Source: UBA6898 sp964463135
Lineage (GTDB): Bacteria; Nitrospirota; Thermodesulfovibrionia; Thermodesulfovibrionales; UBA6898
Length of the DNA: 64,000 bases
Direction of reading: 5' to 3'
Assembly (NCBI GenBank): GCA_964463135.1
Contig: CAYXBA010000006.1
Span: 62,001 to 126,000, forward strand
Positions 16,336-24,701 of the stretch are shown here, in pieces. A program made the translations under genes and the position numbers. The notes under the pieces were generated by a model, which saw nothing but the letters and a program-made list of their open reading frames with translations, was not told where the DNA came from and searched no databases. Numbering within the stretch: the stretch's first letter is position 1; every line of letters begins with the position of its first letter.

Positions 16336-18401
16336 AAAAGATCGTAAAGCGCAAGATGTCGATCATCAAGCAGGAACGCAGGAGAAGAGCCTCTGCCCGT
16401 TGCTCTCAGGCCTGCATTGCGCTGGTCCTTGCTCTCTGCGCCTCACCCTTTGCTGCCCCGTGCTATGCCGCTGATGCGGAAACGACCATCGTTTCGCAGA
16501 CCCTTGAATATTTTTCGAAGCTGAGAAAGTATGTCGCAAAAGGGTCCGTGAAGGTGGAGCAGGAGGACGCGACGGTTGAGGCGGACGAAATGGTCTATTT
16601 CGAGGAGACCGGTGATACCCATGCCGAAGGAAATGTGCGGTACGATGACCTGCAGACCTTCTTTACGGCAAAGACCGCTGACATCAATATGGAGAAGAAG
16701 ACCGGTAAACTGTATGACGCCGATATCTTCTTCAAGGACGACAACTATTATCTGAAGGGCGCAGAGGTCGAAAGAAGAGCGGAGAATGAATTCGCCAGCA
16801 AGGAAGAGACGAATTTTACGACCTGCGACGGACCTCTTGCTGCGTGGTGCTTCAGGGGCAAGGACATGGACCTTATTGTCGGCCAGCGGGTCACGGCGCG
16901 CGATGCATCGTTTCGTCTTCGTGATGTCCCGGTTCTGTATTCACCCTATTTTTGGGCACCGGTGTACACCGAACGGCAGACCGGTTTTCTCGTTCCCACG
17001 CTCAGCAACAGCAGTTCCCGCGGGTTTGGCGTCAGCATTCCATTCTTCTGGGCCATCGCGGAGAACAGGGACGCAACATTTGTGCTTGATGCCTATGCAC
17101 AGCAGGGGATCGGCACCGGCCTCGAATACCGGTTCATCGAGCCCCACGGGCTGCAGAGTGCCTGGTGGCTTTACCATATCCGTGATCACGTGCTGCACAG
17201 GGATTTTACGGAGTTCAAAGCCTTGCATGATGACCGTTCTTCCGGCGGCATAGGGCTTTTCCTGAATGCCAATGTGGTGAACGAGAAGGATTTTTACCGG
17301 GAGGTCAATGCGCACAAGGACCTTTACAAGGAGATCGGTCCGAACAATGAGCAGCATTTGCAGCGGTTTCTCGAGACCACCGCTGAGATCAATATCCCCT
17401 TTGAGAACAGCCGCGCATATCTCCTGGCGCAGTACTGGATCGATCTCAAGTATGCCACCGGCGACGTTCCGCAGAAACTGCCGGAGATCGGTTATGTCCT
17501 GAACTATACACGGTTTGGCAGTTTTATGGTTTCCGCGGAGGCTGCAGCAGCGAACATCTGGAAAAAGGATGGCGTTTCAGCGCGCAGGCTTACGGTAAAT
17601 CCCACTGTGCTTCATGTGATCGGGAGCGATGTGGTGCTTTCCCAGATCGTCGGCCTGAGGGGAACTGCCTATGACTTGTACCATGATACCGGCTCAAATA
17701 CCAACAATGAGAGCCTGGCATTTGAATATGACGGCAATCTCCATACAAGGCTCTTCAGAAAATACGATTCTTTTACCCATGTGATCGAACCGACGGTCCG
17801 CTATCACTATATATCGAACGATGCACAGGACTTCCCGCATACCTTTGATGCATGGGAACTGCACGGCAAGACGGCAAGACTGGAGCTCAGCCTGCTTAAC
17901 AGATTTCTGGTGCAGGGCAAGGAAATCGTGACAGCACGGATCACCCAGCCGGTGGATATGAATAACGGCGACAGGCCGTTCAGGCCGCTGGAAGTCGAGC
18001 TGGGCACGCAGAAACCTGTTCCTGCCAAGATCAGCGCAGCCTATGATGTCAACACCGGACAGATACAGACGGTCAGTTCTGATATCAAGATACCTTTTTC
18101 TGTTGGCAGCGTCAGGTTCGGGCAGCGGTACAATAGGGCTGAGGATATCCTTGTATTCAGGGCCGGCGTAGAGGTCCAGCCGGTGAAGCCGATACAGGTC
18201 GGACTGGACGTTCGGTACGACGCAAAAGGCGAAGGTCTGAAGCAGGCTGGTGCGTACGTGCAGTACACTGCCCAGTGCTGGGGCGTCCGGATCGAGGCGA
18301 CCAAAAAGCACGGCGATTTTTCAGTGCAGGTGATGTTCGACCTTTTCGGGGTTACCGCAAAACCGCCGAAAGATCTGTATCGTGGTCCCGGAAAGAGTTA
18401 A
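16332..18401 (+). CDS. lptD: LPS-assembly protein LptD
   Basis: A 689-residue outer-membrane protein that with LptE inserts lipopolysaccharide. An unusually long basic N-region (about 25 residues) precedes the hydrophobic signal core, with likely cleavage near CYA-AD at about residue 46; a later Met at residue 9 could be the true start. The N-terminal OstA/LptA-like domain follows (GSVKVEQEDATVEADEMVYF, about 63-82). The beta-barrel domain opens with YSPYFWAPVYTERQTGFLVP (about 196-215). Cysteines flank the barrel (CDGPLAAWC and a late QCWG), matching the disulfides that activate LptD. It shows a diderm, LPS-bearing cell. Confidence 0.9.
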   Translation: MKKIVKRKMSIIKQERRRRASARCSQACIALVLALCASPFAAPCYAADAETTIVSQTLEYFSKLRKYVAKGSVKVEQEDATVEADEMVYFEETGDTHAEGNVRYDDLQTFFTAKTADINMEKKTGKLYDADIFFKDDNYYLKGAEVERRAENEFASKEETNFTTCDGPLAAWCFRGKDMDLIVGQRVTARDASFRLRDVPVLYSPYFWAPVYTERQTGFLVPTLSNSSSRGFGVSIPFFWAIAENRDATFVLDAYAQQGIGTGLEYRFIEPHGLQSAWWLYHIRDHVLHRDFTEFKALHDDRSSGGIGLFLNANVVNEKDFYREVNAHKDLYKEIGPNNEQHLQRFLETTAEINIPFENSRAYLLAQYWIDLKYATGDVPQKLPEIGYVLNYTRFGSFMVSAEAAAANIWKKDGVSARRLTVNPTVLHVIGSDVVLSQIVGLRGTAYDLYHDTGSNTNNESLAFEYDGNLHTRLFRKYDSFTHVIEPTVRYHYISNDAQDFPHTFDAWELHGKTARLELSLLNRFLVQGKEIVTARITQPVDMNNGDRPFRPLEVELGTQKPVPAKISAAYDVNTGQIQTVSSDIKIPFSVGSVRFGQRYNRAEDILVFRAGVEVQPVKPIQVGLDVRYDAKGEGLKQAGAYVQYTAQCWGVRIEATKKHGDFSVQVMFDLFGVTAKPPKDLYRGPGKS

Positions 18402-18455
18402 GTCCTTTCTGCAGCCCCTCATTCCTTCGGCACAAAGAAACAGAAAAAACTGAGG

Positions 18456-18989
18456 CTATGTTTTCTTCCGGAACCCTTCGATGAACTTGACTATGACACC
18501 TGCTGCATCCGCTGCTGAGACCTTTTCCGCATCAATGACCAGTTCAGGATTCAGAGGTTCTTCATACGGAACCGTTATGCCGGGGACCGGCCAGCCTGCT
18601 GAGCCTTTCTGATAGATCCCTGTTGGAGCGCCGTGCTTCTCTGTCCTCTCAGCTTCCCTCTGCCTGCATAGCTCCAGCGGACATCTGAGATAGACCTCAG
18701 CGAATGACGGGATCAGCTGCCGGGCAAGCTCACGCCACTGCCTCCGGTTTCCGGTTGCATCGATGATCACCTCATGTCCGAGTTCTGAGAGGGTCTTGGT
18801 AAGATAGACCAGACTTCTGTACACAATATCGCGTTCTGAGTCGGTGTAGGTTGGCTGTGGGGTCACGATCTTCCGGAGGTCATCCATGCGGAGGATAATG
18901 AGGCCGTCATGTCTCTGCTTTACTGCATCGGCAATGGTGCTCTTGCCACTCCCCGGAAGGCCGGTGATCCATATGACCAGGCTGCTCAT
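18456..18989 (-). CDS. Adenylylsulfate-kinase-like protein (CysC family)
   Basis: A 177-residue P-loop kinase (GLPGSGKST, residues 10-18) with the C-terminal pattern GIYQKGSAGWPVPGITVPYE, which parallels the substrate lid of APS kinases. The usual DGDNLR motif is replaced by RMDDLRK and the lid lacks several common CysC residues, so the substrate may differ from APS. No sulfate-assimilation genes are adjacent. Its start overlaps the stop of the TPR-pseudokinase gene by four bases, which links it to that protein instead. Confidence 0.68.
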   Translation of the reverse strand: MSSLVIWITGLPGSGKSTIADAVKQRHDGLIILRMDDLRKIVTPQPTYTDSERDIVYRSLVYLTKTLSELGHEVIIDATGNRRQWRELARQLIPSFAEVYLRCPLELCRQREAERTEKHGAPTGIYQKGSAGWPVPGITVPYEEPLNPELVIDAEKVSAADAAGVIVKFIEGFRKKT

Positions 18990-20230
18990 ACTGACGGGCT
19001 GTCCGTATCTTTTTTGCCTTTCGACAGGTTCTTTATGTCCGCAACGATCTCATCAATGCTTTGATACCGGTCTTCGCGCACTTTCCTGATGCACTTTATG
19101 ACAATCTCGTCGAGCCAGTCAGGGACATCATGGGCAACATCAATGACCCTCACCGCTCCCAACCCTTCGAGGTCACCGGTCAGCATTTCGTAGAGGATAA
19201 CGCCCAACGAGAAGATATCTGCCCGCACGTCGAGTTCCATGCCCCTGGTCTTCTCCGGTGCACCATACGCGGCTGAGGGAGGCCTCTTCAGGAAGGAGAG
19301 ATTGTTATGGGTGTCAAGGAGGATATTCTCCGGGCTCAGGAAGCCGTAAGGCCTGCCGGAGGTATAGGCTGCCTGAAGCGATTTCAGGATCTGGAACCAG
19401 AGTTTGAAGCTGTATTTTGGCTCTATTTTGCCTGACTTGATAAAGCTCCTGATAGAGGTCTTGCCGGCCATGTCTGCCTGATCTTCTTCCGGCTGCTGGG
19501 GCGAAAGGGCCTCGATCCTTTCTCTTACATCCCGGTATGTAGGGTCTGCCTGATCTATCTGCCGGTACACGTCGAGTGCCTTATCAGGCTGGTCTGTTCT
19601 TTCGAGCTTAAAAGCATAGGCATAATAGTCCTCGATCGTTGATGGGTCAACCGGCTTGTCCCTGAGCATGAGGCCGAACATCTCGGCAGCCTCTTTAACC
19701 ATGCCTTCTGCTTCAAGAAGCCTCGCAGCGTTCCGGTAATCACCGGCCTCGCGGTATGCCCTGATCGCCGGCAGTATTCTGCCTGCCTGTTCCATGATGG
19801 CAGCTTCGTCTGCCTTTTTCCCTGCCTTGCTGTAGAGCTTTGCCGCTTCCTCGAACTCACCTTCCCGTATCGAAATCTCTGCAGCATCGTCGACGTTGCC
19901 GTCCTTTTCATACATCTCTTTTGCCTTTGCAGAGATGCCGAGAAGATCATAGAGCGACGCAGCCCTTCTGTGATCCCCTCCCTTTTCGTACAACGCTGCG
20001 GCTTTTTTCAGGTCCTTCAGTTTCTGCTCATACACATGTGCTGCAGAGACGAACTTGCCGGCCTTCTCAAAGCGGTCTGCCTCGTTCTGGTAATCCTCTT
20101 TCAGGGTCGTCTTCATCTTCTTGCCGATTGTATGATGGTAGATGAATTTGGCCAGGAAAAAGAGCGCGATCAGCGCCGGTATCGCGAGTATTGCAAAAAG
20201 GGCATTCAATCCATTAGAGGCCTGTTCCAT
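18986..20230 (-). CDS. Membrane-anchored TPR protein with degenerate protein-kinase C-lobe
   Basis: The 414-residue protein has one N-terminal membrane segment (residues 10-31), then about 200 residues of TPR-like helical repeats rich in EKAG/AA pairs. The C-terminal part from about residue 285 resembles the C-lobe of Ser/Thr kinases: YGFLSPENILL in place of HRDLKPEN, AAYGAPE in place of the APE segment, DIFSLGVILYEMLTG and a final RYQS. The ATP-binding N-lobe, the catalytic Asp and the DFG motif are all missing, so it should be an inactive pseudokinase, probably a scaffold. There is no Shine-Dalgarno; the -10 lies only a few bases before the start. Confidence 0.75.
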   Translation of the reverse strand: MEQASNGLNALFAILAIPALIALFFLAKFIYHHTIGKKMKTTLKEDYQNEADRFEKAGKFVSAAHVYEQKLKDLKKAAALYEKGGDHRRAASLYDLLGISAKAKEMYEKDGNVDDAAEISIREGEFEEAAKLYSKAGKKADEAAIMEQAGRILPAIRAYREAGDYRNAARLLEAEGMVKEAAEMFGLMLRDKPVDPSTIEDYYAYAFKLERTDQPDKALDVYRQIDQADPTYRDVRERIEALSPQQPEEDQADMAGKTSIRSFIKSGKIEPKYSFKLWFQILKSLQAAYTSGRPYGFLSPENILLDTHNNLSFLKRPPSAAYGAPEKTRGMELDVRADIFSLGVILYEMLTGDLEGLGAVRVIDVAHDVPDWLDEIVIKCIRKVREDRYQSIDEIVADIKNLSKGKKDTDSPSV

Positions 20231-20238
20231 AAGTATCT

Positions 20239-20247
20239 ATTATATCA
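20239..20247 (-). promoter_or_regulatory. Extended -10 promoter of the TPR-pseudokinase gene
   Basis: On the minus strand TGATATAAT (20247-20239) is a complete extended -10. Transcription would begin near 20231, at or one or two bases before the ATG at 20230. This predicts a leaderless or nearly leaderless mRNA, consistent with the missing Shine-Dalgarno. Confidence 0.5.
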
Positions 20248-20265
20248 GAAAAAACCGCTCTTTCA

Positions 20266-20295
20266 TTGACCTGCAAACTGACCATCGGGTAAAAT
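20266..20295 (+). promoter_or_regulatory. Predicted promoter of dnaE
   Basis: TTGACC (20266-20271) and TAAAAT (20290-20295) are separated by 18 bases. The expected transcription start, 20301-20303, coincides with the dnaE ATG at 20301, which also lacks a Shine-Dalgarno. Confidence 0.5.
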
Positions 20296-20300
20296 TCTTA

Positions 20301-23300
20301 ATGCATTCACACGCGGATTACGTATCCCTCCACCTGCATACAGAATACAGTCTCCTTGATGGTGCAATCCGTATTGAGGACCTGATAAAACAGGCAAAGG
20401 AATTCAGGATGCCGGCAATAGCCATGACCGATCATGGCAACCTGTTCGGCGCTGTCGAATTCTATCGCCAGTGTACGCACGCCGGCATCAAGCCGATCAT
20501 CGGCTGCGAGATCTATGTTGCGCCGCGAAGCCGCTTTGACAAGACGCAGTCAGGTGAGGACGAATATTCGTCATTCCATCTCATCCTCCTTGCCCGCGAC
20601 GATGCGGGGTACAGGAACCTGCTGACGCTGGTGAGCAAGGCCTCGCTTGAAGGTTTTTATTATAAGCCCCGTATTGATATGGATCTCCTGGAGCAGTACA
20701 GCGGAGGGCTGATAGGCTTATCTGCATGCCTGAAGGGAGAGATTCCGTACTACCTCCAGAGAGGACTGGTCGACAAGGCGCGTGAGCGGGCGCTGGCGTA
20801 TAAACATATCCTCGGCCCGGAGAACTTCTATTTCGAGATACAGGCGAACGGCCTTCCTGAACAGGATGAGGTGAATAAACAGCTTATAGAGCTCGGCAGG
20901 GAACTGCATATCGGGCTTGTTGCGACGAACGATTGCCATTACCTCAGGAAAGATGATGCAAAGGCACATGAGGTGCTTCTCTGCATCCAGACTGGCAAGA
21001 CGCTCAAGGATACGGCACGCATGAAGTTCAGCACCAATGAATTTTATCTCAAATCTCCCAAAGAGATGATGGATACGTTCAAGGATACGCCTGAGGCGAT
21101 CAGGAACTCGATCGTGATCGCAGAACGCTGCAACCTCGAACTCAAGCACAAGAACCTGCTGCCGCAGTTCAAGCCGGAAAACGGAGAGGACGCAGAGTCC
21201 TGTCTCTCCCGGCTTGCGCATGAGGGCCTGGATCGGAAGATCGGAAAGGATGCGCCGCAGAACTACCAGGACAGGCTGAACAGCGAGCTGAGCATGATCA
21301 GGAAGATGGGCTTCACCTCCTATTTCCTGATCGTCTGGGACTTTATCCATCACGCAAAGTCCAAGGGTATCCCGGTCGGACCGGGGAGGGGTTCTGCTGC
21401 GGGCAGTCTCGTCTCTTTTTGTCTGGATATCACCGAGATAGACCCGATCAAATACAAGCTTCTTTTTGAGCGCTTCCTGAATCCTGAACGGGTGAGCATG
21501 CCGGATATTGACGTTGATTTCTGCCAGGACCGGAGGCAGGAGGTCATCAATTATGTCGCCGAGAAATACGGCGCCGAGTATGTAGCACAGATCATCACCT
21601 TCGGGACGATGAAGGCAAAGGCAGCGATCCGCGATGTGGGACGCGCCATGGACATCCCCTATGCAGAGGTGGACAGGATCGCGAAGCTTATCCCGCATGA
21701 TCCGAAGATCACGATCGAAGGCGCATTGGCTGCAGAGCCTCAGCTGAAGCAGGCCTATGACACGGACGAGGGCGTAAAGGAGCTGCTGAATATTGCGATG
21801 CGGCTGGAAGGTCTGAACCGGCATGCGTCGACCCATGCTGCAGGTGTGGTCATATCTCCTGAACCGATCACCAACTATGCACCGCTCTACCGGAACCCTT
21901 CGGACGAGAGCGTTGTCACCCAGTTCGAGATGAAGGCCCTTGAAAAGGTCGGGCTGCTCAAGTTCGACTTCCTGGGCCTGAAGACGCTCACCGTGATAGA
22001 AAAGACCCTGAAATACATTAAACAGGGCAAGGATGCCCTTGACCTTGCAGCCATACCGATCGACGATCAGCCGACCTATGAACTGCTCAGCTCGGGTCAG
22101 ACCGCAGGCGTGTTCCAGCTCGAAAGCGAAGGCATGCGCGATATCCTGATCAGGATGCAGCCGAACCGGTTCGAGGACCTGATAGCCCTTGTTGCGCTGT
22201 ACCGGCCGGGTCCGATGCAGTGGATCGATGATTTCATCAAACGGAAGAAGGGAGACACCAAGGTCACGTACATGATGCCCCAGCTTCAGGAGATCCTCGA
22301 CGAGACCTACGGCATCATCCTGTATCAGGAGCAGGTCATGCTGATCGCGAACCGGATCGCCAACTTCTCGATGGGACAGGCAGACCTGCTCAGAAAGGCG
22401 ATGGGGAAAAAGAATATCGAGGAGATGGAGAAACAGAAAGAGGTCTTCATCAGGGGTGCGGTCGAAAACAAGATAACCGAGAAGAAGGCTGCGCGGCTCT
22501 TTGATGTCATGGCCCCGTTTGCGCTGTATGGCTTTAATAAATCACACTCTGCTGCCTATGCGTATATCGCGTACCAGACCGCATATCTCAAGACCCATTA
22601 TCCGGTCGAGTTCATGGCGGCCACGCTGACGCTTGATATGAGCGATACGGACAAGATCGTAAAGTCGATCAATGAATGCCGAAAGATGAAAATAGAGATG
22701 CTTCCGCCTGACATCAACCTGTCGGGCAGGGAGTTCAGGGTGATCGGCAATTCCATCCGCTTCGGCCTCGAGGCGGTGAAGGGCGTGGGCGGCGCTGCCA
22801 TAGAACTGCTCCTTGAGGTGCGGGAGGCTGGCGGCCCTTTTACCTCCATTGCGGATCTCATCAAGAGGGCTGATACCAGAAAAGTGAACAAGAAGGTGCT
22901 CGAAGGCCTGGTAAAGGCCGGTGCCTTTGATTCCCTCGGCATAACGCGCTCTGCTGCAATGGAAACGGTCACTGACCTGCTGAACGGCAGCGGAAAAAGC
23001 AACAGGAATGTTGATCAGGTGAGCATGTTCGGCGATGAGCTTCCGGAGCCGGTGCAGGCCGGTGCCGAGTGGGACGAGGCAGAACTTCTCAATAATGAAA
23101 AAGAAGCGCTTGGCTTTTATATTACCGGTCATCCGCTTACAAAGTACGATACGCTGCTTTCCCGGCTCAAGGCAAAGAAAACGTCAGATCTCGAGCATGC
23201 CCCTGACAAGGCAGAGGTCCTTATCGGCGGTATTTTACGGACGGTCAGAAAGAAGAATGTGAAATCATCCGGAGAGCTCATGGCCTATATGACACTGGAA

Positions 23301-23702
23301 GATGACGAAGGCAGCGTGGAAGTCATTGTATTTCCGAACCTTTATAAGAGTGTGTATGAACACTTGAAGAAGGACGCGGTTGTCCTGGTGAAGGGGAGCA
23401 TTGACAAGGACGAAAAGGGCGTGAGACTGCGCGGGCTGGAGGTTTCAAACCTTGAGGATGCCGGCAGGAAGAGCATCAGGAAGATGGAGATATCCCTCCA
23501 GGAAACGCAGGGCAGCAGCGAGGGTCTGCAGAACATCCGGTCATTGGTCATGGAGTATCCCGGGGACTGCCAGCTCTATCTCAGGATACGGAGCGCCAAG
23601 TCTCAGACCCTGATCGCAACGAGCATCTCTATCAAGCCTGATACGGCGCTCGTGAAAAGACTTGAAACTATGATAGGCAAGGGAGCGATAACCGTCTCAT
23701 GA
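20301..23702 (+). CDS. dnaE: DNA polymerase III alpha subunit
   Basis: The replicative polymerase subunit, 1133 residues from ATG 20301, the usual DnaE length. The PHP domain starts with SLHLHTEYSLLDGAIR (about residues 9-24). The polymerase core has GPGRGSAAGSLVSF (about 358-371), the catalytic PDIDVDFCQDRR (about 401-412) and the third region with RHASTHAAGVVI. A helix-hairpin-helix and an OB-fold domain (GGILRTVRKKN, near 975) follow. An upstream ATG in the same frame at 20142 would read through the divergent promoter region and was rejected. The stop overlaps accA by four bases. Confidence 0.96.
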   Translation: MHSHADYVSLHLHTEYSLLDGAIRIEDLIKQAKEFRMPAIAMTDHGNLFGAVEFYRQCTHAGIKPIIGCEIYVAPRSRFDKTQSGEDEYSSFHLILLARDDAGYRNLLTLVSKASLEGFYYKPRIDMDLLEQYSGGLIGLSACLKGEIPYYLQRGLVDKARERALAYKHILGPENFYFEIQANGLPEQDEVNKQLIELGRELHIGLVATNDCHYLRKDDAKAHEVLLCIQTGKTLKDTARMKFSTNEFYLKSPKEMMDTFKDTPEAIRNSIVIAERCNLELKHKNLLPQFKPENGEDAESCLSRLAHEGLDRKIGKDAPQNYQDRLNSELSMIRKMGFTSYFLIVWDFIHHAKSKGIPVGPGRGSAAGSLVSFCLDITEIDPIKYKLLFERFLNPERVSMPDIDVDFCQDRRQEVINYVAEKYGAEYVAQIITFGTMKAKAAIRDVGRAMDIPYAEVDRIAKLIPHDPKITIEGALAAEPQLKQAYDTDEGVKELLNIAMRLEGLNRHASTHAAGVVISPEPITNYAPLYRNPSDESVVTQFEMKALEKVGLLKFDFLGLKTLTVIEKTLKYIKQGKDALDLAAIPIDDQPTYELLSSGQTAGVFQLESEGMRDILIRMQPNRFEDLIALVALYRPGPMQWIDDFIKRKKGDTKVTYMMPQLQEILDETYGIILYQEQVMLIANRIANFSMGQADLLRKAMGKKNIEEMEKQKEVFIRGAVENKITEKKAARLFDVMAPFALYGFNKSHSAAYAYIAYQTAYLKTHYPVEFMAATLTLDMSDTDKIVKSINECRKMKIEMLPPDINLSGREFRVIGNSIRFGLEAVKGVGGAAIELLLEVREAGGPFTSIADLIKRADTRKVNKKVLEGLVKAGAFDSLGITRSAAMETVTDLLNGSGKSNRNVDQVSMFGDELPEPVQAGAEWDEAELLNNEKEALGFYITGHPLTKYDTLLSRLKAKKTSDLEHAPDKAEVLIGGILRTVRKKNVKSSGELMAYMTLEDDEGSVEVIVFPNLYKSVYEHLKKDAVVLVKGSIDKDEKGVRLRGLEVSNLEDAGRKSIRKMEISLQETQGSSEGLQNIRSLVMEYPGDCQLYLRIRSAKSQTLIATSISIKPDTALVKRLETMIGKGAITVS

Positions 23703-24691
23703 TCAAATACTACCTTGAATTTGAAAAACCGATCGAAGAACTTGAGGTCAAGATGGAGGAGCTGAAGAGGCTCTCTGACGGCAAGGACATCAATCTCTCG
23801 GGCGAGATAAAGAAGCTTGAAAAGAAGATCAAGGAGCTGAGGACGGAGATCTATGCCAACCTTACGCCCTGGCAGAAGACGCTGCTTGCCCGCCATCCGG
23901 ACAGGCCGTATACGCTTGATTATATCAGCCTCATGACCGATGAGTTCATAGAGCTGCACGGCGACCGGCGGTTTGCCGATGACAAGGCCATTGTCGGCGG
24001 ACTGGCAAAGCTGAAGGGCGGACTGCCGGTGGTGATCATCGGCCATCAAAAGGGCCGGGGCACCAAGGAGAGGATCCACAGGAATTTCGGGCAGCCGCAC
24101 CCCGAGGGGTACCGCAAGGCCATGCGGCTCATGGAACTGGCAGAAAAGTTCAAACGGCCGATTATTACGCTTATCGACACGCCGGGGGCATATCCCGGGA
24201 TCGGCGCCGAGGAGCGGGGCCAGGGCGAAGCGATCGCATCCAGCCTCATGCATATGTCGCGGCTGAGAGTGCCGATCATTGCGGTGGTCATCGGCGAGGG
24301 CGGCAGCGGCGGTGCGCTTGCCCTGAGCGTTTCCGACAGGCTCTATATGCTTGAACATTCGGTCTATTCGGTCATCTCGCCGGAAGGCTGTGCTGCGATC
24401 CTCTGGAAGAAGAGCGAACTCGGGCCCGAGGATTTCGCGCGCGCGTCAGAGGCGTTGAAAATGACCTCAGAGGACCTGCTTGGCTTTAAGATCATCGATG
24501 AGATCATACCTGAACCTTTAGGCGGCGCTCACCGCGACCCGGAGATGATGGCAAAGAACATCATGGGGAAGATCCTCGAGGCCCTTGAAGAGCTGAAGAC
24601 CAAAACGCCTGGCAAGCTCGTTGAGGACCGGTACAAAAGGCTGAAGAAGATCGGCAGCTTTACTGAAGAGGCGCCCAAAGAGTCAGCCTAA
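23699..24691 (+). CDS. accA: Acetyl-CoA carboxylase carboxyltransferase alpha subunit
   Basis: AccA, 330 residues, partners AccD (14.2 kb). EFEKPIEELEVKMEEL at the N-terminus, GDRRFADDKAIVGGLA near residue 91 and VVIGEGGSGGALAL near 197 are family hallmarks; the crotonase fold core is complete. The dnaE-accA order with a 4-base overlap is widespread in bacteria. The gene ends 10 bases before the convergent sigma-factor gene; no clear hairpin terminator was seen there. Confidence 0.96.
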   Translation: MIKYYLEFEKPIEELEVKMEELKRLSDGKDINLSGEIKKLEKKIKELRTEIYANLTPWQKTLLARHPDRPYTLDYISLMTDEFIELHGDRRFADDKAIVGGLAKLKGGLPVVIIGHQKGRGTKERIHRNFGQPHPEGYRKAMRLMELAEKFKRPIITLIDTPGAYPGIGAEERGQGEAIASSLMHMSRLRVPIIAVVIGEGGSGGALALSVSDRLYMLEHSVYSVISPEGCAAILWKKSELGPEDFARASEALKMTSEDLLGFKIIDEIIPEPLGGAHRDPEMMAKNIMGKILEALEELKTKTPGKLVEDRYKRLKKIGSFTEEAPKESA

Positions 24692-24701
24692 CCGGTCTCC
24701 G

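Noticed and set aside
18456..18989. Calling this gene cysC outright
   Set aside because: Key CysC positions (the DGDNLR motif) differ and no sulfate genes are adjacent, so only family-level naming was used.
20718..21836. 372-codon minus-strand ORF inside dnaE
   Set aside because: It is antisense to strongly conserved DnaE catalytic motifs and has no domain of its own.
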